64,000 bases of DNA from Heliocidaris tuberculata (lineage: Eukaryota; Echinodermata; Echinoidea; Camarodonta; Echinometridae). The position numbers and the translations under genes were made by a program. The stretch is taken from assembly GCA_025618425.1 (NCBI GenBank), contig CM046832.1, positions 57,354,587 through 57,418,586 on the forward strand, written 5' to 3'. The stretch's first letter is position 1. Each line of letters begins with the position of its first letter. Shown here piece by piece: positions 57,604 through 64,000 of this stretch. The notes under the pieces were generated by a model, which made no database searches, had not been told where the DNA came from, and saw only the letters and a list, made by a program, of their open reading frames with translations.

Positions 57604-57916
57604 TTTGGGCTGCGATTAATTAATATGTAAGAAATAGCGTGCAGTCGAGTCATGAATATTTAACATTACGTCATGGTAGCTCGCGCTTATTGGATGATTT
57701 TCACCGACCAAAATTTGGTCGGAATATTCGTCAAAACAATGAAATACAAAAGAAATTCAGATCGGGTGTCAAGAGGCCCTCGGCGCAAGCGCCTCGGTTT
57801 TTTTGGCTCGCTTCGCTCGCCACCAGAAATTTTGCCTCCACATCGCCAAGGATTCCAACAGCGCCAGGGCCTCGACAAGAGGCTAGTTCCGGACTGGTGT
57901 ACAATTAGCCACGACC

Positions 57917-57925
57917 TGTAAGAAT
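57917..57925 (+). repeat. Right target-site duplication TGTAAGAAT
   Basis: Directly follows CCACGACC, the right terminus of the foldback; identical to 41564-41572. Confidence 0.9.
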
Positions 57926-58206
57926 ACGATTTCGTGTGACCTTATTTGTGACGAGTATCCTCTACGTAACATCTTTAGACTAATAAATGATTTCTTCAAA
58001 ATCATTACCATGCTTGTCAAGCATGGTCTCAAAAATACATCGTTGGAATGTGACGCTGTCGCTGGTTCGGAGTGCCAGTTCAGTAAAAGAGGTGAGTGCA
58101 ATTATAAACAAAATGGAATTCTTGAAATTCAGTCCCACTCGCCGAAATTGGCGTACCGTACCGGTAGGGATTTGGATGTGGAATGAATTGTGGAATGATT
58201 TGATTG

Positions 58207-58377
58207 GTGTGTGTGTGTATTTGGGTTTTAACAGACGTGTATCAATCAGATATGATTATTTACGTCTGGGGACCGACCTTTAACGTCACCATCCGAAAGA
58301 CGTGACTCAGTCTCGAACCTGGGTCCGCTGAATCAGTTAATAACTTCCACTGTTAGCTGGATTACACAGGCGCACGC
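58207..58377 (-). mobile_element. SINE with 7SL-RNA-like head, copy 2 (split by an insertion)
   Basis: Near-identical to 56757-56940 over the body and head, tail (AC)n at 58207-58220. The 5' end is separated by the transposon at 58378-59313 and resumes at 59322 with CCACAACGCCTAG. Confidence 0.78.
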
Positions 58378-59313
58378 CACTCATACACATACGAGGTTAT
58401 CGTAAGATAACCTCGTACTCCATACGTGTTTTATTGGCAGATTTGAATGTATACTTTACAATATCACCTCCCTTGCAATTCCAAGGGTTTATTCCCTATT
58501 TTTGCTGTATTTATGTTGTATGATGTCTATGTATGTAAATGAATTTGATTTTTAAACTTGTATTAAACTAATATTTTAACTACAAAAAGACAAAAACTTA
58601 CCAGTTTGCTTTCCATTCAGCGGAGTTCTCGTAGAAGATGCTTGGCTATGGCGGCGTTGTCGTAGTTGTTTTGGTGCGCTAGCCTAGAATTACAGTCGTT
58701 TCGATATATACTAACGCTGATGGCGCTATATAGAAATATACGATCCTGTGGAAGAATTATGCAATGCAAAAATGTTTTTCCCCAAACGTCTGGAGAACAA
58801 AGCCAGATGCCGAATCAAGCTTCCGGGGCACTTTTCCCTAGAGATCAGGTGCTTCCGGGGTCAGGCAAACTTCGCAAAGACCTTTAATAGTGTTAAGACA
58901 AATTACTCTCTCATATTTCCGTAGTACATTCGGCAGGTGTATATTGCCGTGTTCAAACGAGACTCGCCTTACGAGTGCACCACAATACGCACATGTGCTT
59001 AGTAGCGGGTTGAGCACTCTTCGCATTTATACTCTTCGCTTCAGGTCGAGGCATATAAGCGTACTGTAGATGATTTTAGCTTGGCCCAGTCCCCGCTGCT
59101 GTATACACGAGGAGTGAGAAAAAGCCCTTTAAAGTACTGCTTTCCAGTTTTGGAATCAGAAGTCAACATACAAGAGTTGAAGAGTCTCTGAATCAGGTAT
59201 TCTAGCAAATTTAAGAAAATTAAATCGTGTCTAGAGCAATTTTGTTGTCTGTTTTTGAATGCTGCAACAGTGAATGTTCGACACAGTCCCACATAGGCAA
59301 GGGCCTATGAGTG
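58378..59313. mobile_element. CACTyATA-family transposon, member 1 (936 bp)
   Basis: Ends CACTCATA and TATGAGTG, flanked by the 8-bp repeat GCGCACGC (58370-58377 and 59314-59321) within the SINE. A perfect 11-bp-stem hairpin ACGAGGTTATC-GTAA-GATAACCTCGT starts at the 14th base. Minus-strand frames 59292-59041 and 59026-58838 contain CAYCG and LCEVC cysteine pairs but no recognised domain. The 8-bp duplication points to hAT- or P-type transposition; inference. Confidence 0.85.
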
Positions 59314-59351
59314 GCGCACGCCACAACGCCTAGTTGTGGCATGATTCATTG

Positions 59352-59675
59352 CACTTATACATGTACAAGCTTATCTGAAGATAACCTTGTACTCAGACTA
59401 GCTCTTTTATGGGTGAATAGGCTTCAATAGCTATTGTGTGTATCAGCAGGCCCTTTTCCAGGCTAGATCATTCATACAGGAGTGGAAAATAATTATTTAA
59501 AATTTCACTTTCAATTCTGAATCCCCTAATTTGTGGCACAGTGAGTAAGAGTGGAAGAGTCCATGAATCAGGTAATCTAGTAAATTTAAGAAAATTAAAT
59601 CTTGCTTAGATTTGACTGCTGCAACAGTGAATGTTCGACACAGTCCCACATAGCCTAGGCAAGGGCCCATGAGTG
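59352..59675. mobile_element. CACTyATA-family transposon, member 2 (324 bp)
   Basis: Ends CACTTATA and CATGAGTG, flanked by GATTCATTG (59343-59351 and 59676-59684). The hairpin ACAAGCTTATC-TGAA-GATAACCTTGT again starts at base 14. The last ~130 bp match member 1 (ATGTTCGACACAGTCCCACA). Confidence 0.85.
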
Positions 59676-59757
59676 GATTCATTGGGACTTCTCACTTATA
59701 CATGTATCACTCATAGGCCCTTTCCATATTACTATAGCATCGGTAGTTGGTTCATGG

Positions 59758-60156
59758 CACTTATCCAATGAACAAGGTTATAATATAACCTTGTCCTCCC
59801 AAACCAATATGGTAATGGTGAAAACACATAAGGGCAGCCCTCTACTGCTGTACTACTGCCAGCCACAGTAAACAAATGCAGATTTCCTCTCTCCACAGAG
59901 AGAGGGCAGCAGTACAGAAGGATCAATCAGTCTCAACAGAAAAATAGAATGAACACAAAATTTGATGCTTAAAATTCCACATTCCCTGAATCATTGGTTT
60001 AGCTGGTCACCAAACAAGAGGGACTTTCACAGACAACTTGCTGGTAAGTAATATTTTGAGTTTCACTATTTTGATCTGATATTTTGGCTGGATATATTAC
60101 AGCAGGTTGCAGCTGCATAGTTTCCAGTGGGGCTGAGTGGTTCAGACACACGAGTG
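59758..60156. mobile_element. CACTyATA-family transposon, member 3 (399 bp)
   Basis: Starts CACTTATCC, ends CACGAGTG, flanked by GTTCATGG (59750-59757 and 60157-60164). The hairpin ACAAGGTTAT-AAT-ATAACCTTGT starts at base 15. The interior shares little with members 1 and 2. Confidence 0.8.
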
Positions 60157-60233
60157 GTTCATGGACTGACTATTGAAAACTATTAGTTGTTACGGCATTA
60201 TCATGTTTGAGGAAACCAGGGCAGGGGCCTGTT

Positions 60234-62563
60234 TCTCGAAACCAACAACAGATAAGCTTGTACATAAGTACGACAGGCTAGTCATAACTTTATCCGGCTT
60301 AACTACGGAAGTGTCTATGATCATCCTAAACTGTTTCACAAAGAGCTTACTAGCTAGACATATTGTGATATCGATACTATCGTTGAGAATAGAAGCCGAC
60401 ACGTAGCCTTGGGTGCAATTACACTATATTTTAAAAAGTTAAATTTAAATAAAACTGCAATTATTTGAATGAATTAGGAAATTAAACAATTTAAATGGAA
60501 GAACGGTATAATAGATTATACGATGGATTCACTTGTAAATTGAAAAATATAAGCTATTGATTTCGTGATCGGTGAGACAGTTTTACTTTAGATAGGTATC
60601 TACCCCCCGGATGTCGTCATTTGATAGTTTATCAAAATATACCCATATATTTTCATAGTATAAATAAGATACTATGAACATTTTAAACAATGTTTTCAGG
60701 CTTGATTATGATATTGTAATTACCAAAATATATTATAAGTTTAACACGTATAATTTCAAAAATATTCATTTTAAAAATCGTTGATATAATTTATGTTTAC
60801 TGTACATGTACACTGACATGGGTATGAAAAGCACAGAATAAGCATTGACTATGGCTGGCCTGTGGTGTCAGATTGCGGTTCCCTCGTCGGATCTTAGTTC
60901 ATCAAAGAAATCTTTATCATGTTTATAGAAACTATTCACGAAGATCTTTTAATTATTTATTTTCATATAACCTGCACGCTTGTCATGATACACGAAATAC
61001 AATGTGATTTTCATTGTGGTATAGCACGTCATTTTCATGCTAATTGATCAGATATGAAAGACCCATATCGTAAAATAGCTTTGCCATCAGAAGTTAAGAG
61101 ATTTACTAAATCTATTTTAATATAATAACATATCTAGCAATTGCTAGATATGTTTTTATATTGTCGTGGGGTGGGTTGGATTAGATACCCAGGGTTGTAC
61201 CATATTAGGGAACAGAACTTTGGAAGAAAGCTCAGGAACACCAGATCTTGGCTTCTTAGATTTTATTGAAGCATGACAGAAGTAGAGTATACAAAACGAA
61301 AACAAAAACCCCCAAATCAAGAGGCTACTGGTGGTAACCCACCACCAACACCATCCAGGATACCAACTTCGAGCACTGCGATACTCTGTGCACAGCAGAA
61401 ATTCTATTGCTGCATAATGGAACAGATATCGGATCAGATCAGCCCTTCTCCAGACTTGCTTCGATTGCAGTTCCGACTTGCACCAGAACCGGAGCATGCA
61501 ATGAACTAGCTAACCTAAAATGCCTTGCAAGCGGTGCAACCAAGGAACCACCCTAAGAAAATATCACTCCGCTACAGAGTTGTAAAACTGTAAAACAGCC
61601 AATATTTCTAAAGAAATACATACTCTTGTTTCGGTCGATGATAAGATAACAAAATCGTCCAAATTCATCAATTGCATAATTATGATAAGAAATAATAACC
61701 ATAGAATTATATTATCATAGCGTACAGACATCGATCATCCCAACTCTATCAAAGTGATTTGGTCAATCAAAAGAATTCCAACCACCTGTACGCAAATAGT
61801 ATGCAAATTGAGTCGTTCTTCTCAAGTAAGCTAGTCAAAATTCCATTTCCTGACATAAAACGGTTATGAATTCATAATATTTTTCTAGATTATATAATAC
61901 TTCGCATTGCTATAATCATTAGGCTTGCATTTTGTTCTTGCCCAATGTTTATCTGTCAATAATGTATTTTGTTTTCAGTTTCTAATGATGGGATTAATTT
62001 GTTTTGGATTAACTGTCAGTTTTTTATCCCACCTCATTTTGATATGACCTAGCAGTCTATTATTGTTTCCTTTTTATTTTTATTTTTATTTTTTTCATGA
62101 TTTTGAAAAAAAAGTTCCTTTTGTATTGAAATGACCTCAATCAAACTGTTTTGTTTTTTGTAATTTTATCAATTAGAATGTTGAAAAAGTGTTGATTCAT
62201 TATAGTTCAGTGGAGACTAGCCTTTAGTAGAAACACTGCGTATTGTCATATAATTTTCATAATATAAACATGGATAAATTCCAGATTAAGTGAATATGGA
62301 AAAATATAATTTTGAAAGAGTTGTAAAAGTATGTATAGCGTCCCTTTTTGCCGACCATAATCTACCCAATAAATAACATGTGATGACGCTGTACGTCGAC
62401 TAAAAAAGATATGACAGGGTTGGAGGCGTCATAAGTCCTTAGTCAGGAAGTTGTCACGCATCTTGGTAAAGACGGCTTCGTGAAACACGTAGCGGACAAC
62501 TAGAGAACTAGCGCTGACTTAGTCAAGAACTTAGACATATGACGGTTTTGAGAAACAGGCCCC
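60234..62563. mobile_element. 2.3-kb element with GGGGCCTGTTTCTC termini
   Basis: Left GGGGCCTGTTTCTCGAAACC, right GGTTTTGAGAAACAGGCCCC. Similarity inside the ends is limited (TAAG and CTAG pieces). No target duplication could be defined. GGGCC-GTTTC termini are common in PIF/Harbinger-like elements; inference. Confidence 0.65.
61273..61509 (+). CDS. Unrecognised 78-codon open frame inside the 60234-62563 element
   Basis: Starts at ATG with an in-frame stop two codons upstream. Pro/Thr-rich first half (GGNPPPTPSRIPTSS), then LLRLQFRLAPEPEHAMN. Composition looks more protein-like than its surroundings. It could be the end of an element-encoded DNA-binding protein; no domain recognised. Confidence 0.3.
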   Translation: MTEVEYTKRKQKPPNQEATGGNPPPTPSRIPTSSTAILCAQQKFYCCIMEQISDQISPSPDLLRLQFRLAPEPEHAMN

Positions 62564-63365
62564 AGTTTCCTATTTCCCCTGGACACTTTCAATTACAACA
62601 AAGCAAAGACATGTCTAGATAGAAAAATCTGTCTGTCTGGAGTTTTGTAACATTTTTTGACTTTTGAGGTTCTCCTCCAAGACAGGCGGAAGCCTCCCAT
62701 AGGCACCGTAGTCGAGTAGGCATTGAGTGAGCTTAATTAATCACTGTCCCTAGGCCCTATGCCTATGGACGTACAGGTACCAGTGAGGTGCCTCACCCCA
62801 ACCCGTAATTTAAAATACAAAGTCGTAATGAAAAAAGAATACAGGGAATGTAATGATCATCATATACTTAATATAATGCACCCAACTGATTTTTTAAATA
62901 ATCCAAGATTTACAGCAAATTAACCCCCCTTTTGCCATGTTGTCAATGAGGTTATCGCAAGTGAATTGAGGTGCACGGAATACTAGTATAGTGAACGCAC
63001 GCGTACGCGTACGTACATGTAGGTCCCAGCTCAGCAGCGGAGCTCTGCACTCAAATGCAGTCAAAGCTGATAAATTTGTTGTTTCACCATATTTCGATAA
63101 AAATAGCACAACTACAACTACTATTGTGAGATAATCTCACAAACCTTACTTAAACTGCAGTAAGAATTCATAAACTTGCGTGAACGGTGAAGGAGGATGA
63201 TTTTTGCGATTTGAATATTTTCCAGTGAAAAAAAAGTGAGAATATTATATTGAGAAACGACAAGAATGATCGCAAAGGATCTTTTCTCTCATGTTGAAGC
63301 ACTACTGCACATGCGCAATGGTGATAGGCACTCCGATTTTCGAAAGACCAGCACTGAGAAAAGGC
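62564..63365. other. Intergenic stretch
   Basis: Includes CGCACGCGTACGCGTACGTA near 62997-63016. No gene recognised. Confidence 0.5.
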
Positions 63366-63560
63366 ACTCAATATATTGGACGGACGGGTATGTGCCGCTT
63401 TGACGACCCCCTTTTTCAACGGCCAATCGCCGTTCTCCAGATACCCGAATTTCCATTTACTGCCGTTCTCACCCTTCTCACCCTTCTCACACGTTCTCAA
63501 GATGCCCTGCTGGAACAAGAGCTCTCGTCTCTCTTCGTTTCTCCCGGCATGCCCCGTTCC
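63366..63560 (+). mobile_element. Fragment of the CCCGGGGGGG-CACTC TIR family
   Basis: GGCACTCAATATATTGGACG, GTATGTGCCGCTTTGACGAC and CCCCCTTTTTCA match the left end of 40694-41220 in the same order. Several CCTTCTCAC repeats follow. The open frames here come from this repeat. Confidence 0.7.
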
Positions 63561-63619
63561 CTAGCTCTCGCTTACGCATGTCCATTCACTTATGGCAAGC
63601 CATCGGGGTCTACTTACGT

Positions 63620-63912
63620 CTACTCACCACGCGTACTTGATTTTCAATACACGTACCTATATTGACCAATCAGAAGCCAGTATTCAGTACGCGTACTGTT
63701 TTTGGTCATCACGTCACGTGTGTTTAAGGGTACGTGTACTTTACTTTTACAGACGTTCCTGACCCCTCCGGCCATAGGTGGCCAAAGGGTTCAGAAGCGT
63801 CAGTTACTGTAACGTGTGCTTTGTCATTTAGGTAACGTGTACCTTGACTAGTCATTACGTGACGTCTATACAATTACGTGTGCTCTGGTCGTTACGTGAC
63901 GTCAGCTAAGAG
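63620..63912. other. ACGTG-rich stretch
   Basis: ACGTG or its complement occurs about ten times, with two TTACGTGACGTC blocks (63852-63868 and 63890-63906) that contain TGACGTC CRE-like cores. It could be a regulatory cluster or the end of a transposon; neither is shown. Confidence 0.45.
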
Positions 63913-63926
63913 TTAGTCTATTTCCA

Positions 63927-63929
<3 letters not shown>

Positions 63930-63968
<39 letters not shown>
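63930..63968. repeat. Poly-T tract
   Basis: 39 consecutive T, followed by GTCAATAAAGCAAACC. Possibly the reverse of a retroposon poly-A tail. Confidence 0.85.
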
Positions 63969-63969
<1 letters not shown>

Positions 63970-64000
63970 TCAATAAAGCAAACCATGTACGTTAAGAATA

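Larger units (their letters stand above)
56291..57886. mobile_element. 1.6-kb TIR transposon carrying a RecQ-like helicase exon
   Basis: Termini CTAGCCTCTTGTCGAGGCCC and its inverse, TIRs of about 130 bp. These include GGCTCGCTTCGCTCGCC and GAGGCGCTTGCGCCGAGGGC. Flanked by TTCCGGA on both sides (56284-56290 and 57887-57893). The left foldback arm (41593-41615) has the uninterrupted site, so the insertion and its 7-bp duplication are directly visible. Internally deleted: one helicase exon plus a nested SINE. Academ-type transposons with helicases are a candidate family; inference. Confidence 0.88.
41573..57916. mobile_element. 16.3-kb giant foldback transposon with satellite-bearing inverted arms
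   Basis: It starts GGTCGTGGCTAATTGTACAC, ends with the exact inverse complement, and is bracketed by the 9-bp repeat TGTAAGAAT. Each arm is ~1.4 kb of about 98 percent matching sequence followed inward by ~213-bp tandem repeats in opposite orientation, about 10 units left and 20 right. The centre (45.44-50.70 kb) holds older repeats and a dead Tc1-like element and has no own transposase. Long arms with internal tandem repeats and 9-bp duplications are known in FB elements, sea urchin TU elements and the Rehavkus branch of Mutator-like transposons; assignment to one of these is inference. Inserts at 44440, 47650, 50395 and 56291 are later arrivals. Confidence 0.9.
54861..57916 (-). repeat. Foldback right outer arm
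   Basis: Inverse of 41573-42960, interrupted by the 1.6-kb helicase element at 56291-57886. A C run of about 45 bases (55935-55979) is the counterpart of the left G run. Confidence 0.9.

Noticed and set aside
58378..59313. Helitron (element seems to start with TC and has a terminal hairpin)
   Set aside because: The hairpin is at the start, not the end, and there are 8-bp target duplications, which Helitrons do not make.

Overview
The window looks like a piece of an invertebrate deuterostome nuclear genome, most likely a sea urchin or another echinoderm. The evidence is AT-rich DNA with short exons and GT-AG introns, very long G/C homopolymers, very many foldback and palindromic transposons, and LINE and SINE debris. 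The organism is inferred from gene families and repeat style, not proven. There is no operon-like packing, rRNA or CRISPR array.

Layout. 1-8.5 kb: repeats only, with a two-copy 0.35-kb duplication, a palindromic MITE and a decayed ~210-bp tandem array. 8.5-20.9 kb (+): twelve exons of one gene, a CLCA-family (calcium-activated chloride channel regulator) secreted or membrane metalloprotease with a von Willebrand A domain, an FN3-like region, a Thr-rich stalk and a C-terminal membrane helix. Only the first exons (signal peptide and about 50 residues) are missing. Its introns hold two tRNA-derived SINEs, four MITEs or palindromes and a 21-bp minisatellite. 21-24.5 kb: 3'-flanking repeats. 24.6-30.9 kb (-): parts of one or two genes with death-domain-like exons (24.6-25.0 and 26.1-26.4 kb) and an unlisted open exon at 30.5-30.9 kb whose splice phase matches the second of these. 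A CR1/L2-type LINE and a second LINE 3' end lie among them. 32-41.2 kb: palindromic and long-TIR transposons. 41.57-57.92 kb: a single 16.3-kb foldback transposon with a perfect 9-bp target duplication. Its arms carry 1.4 kb of near-identical sequence and then ~213-bp satellite repeats (about 10 units left, about 20 right). Younger elements are nested in it, including a 1.6-kb transposon with a RecQ-like helicase exon and a SINE with a 7SL-RNA-like head. 58.2-60.2 kb: a second copy of that SINE, split by the first of three members of one small transposon family, each with its own 8-9-bp duplication. 60.2-62.6 kb: another TIR element. 63.3-64 kb: a transposon fragment, an ACGTG-rich stretch and poly-T.

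Only the CLCA gene is a confident cellular gene. The death-domain exons are probable cellular exons, and most of the rest is mobile DNA. The most unusual features are the giant satellite-bearing foldback element, the helicase transposon whose empty site survives in the opposite arm, the 7SL-like SINE, and the three-insertion cluster with covarying subterminal hairpins.
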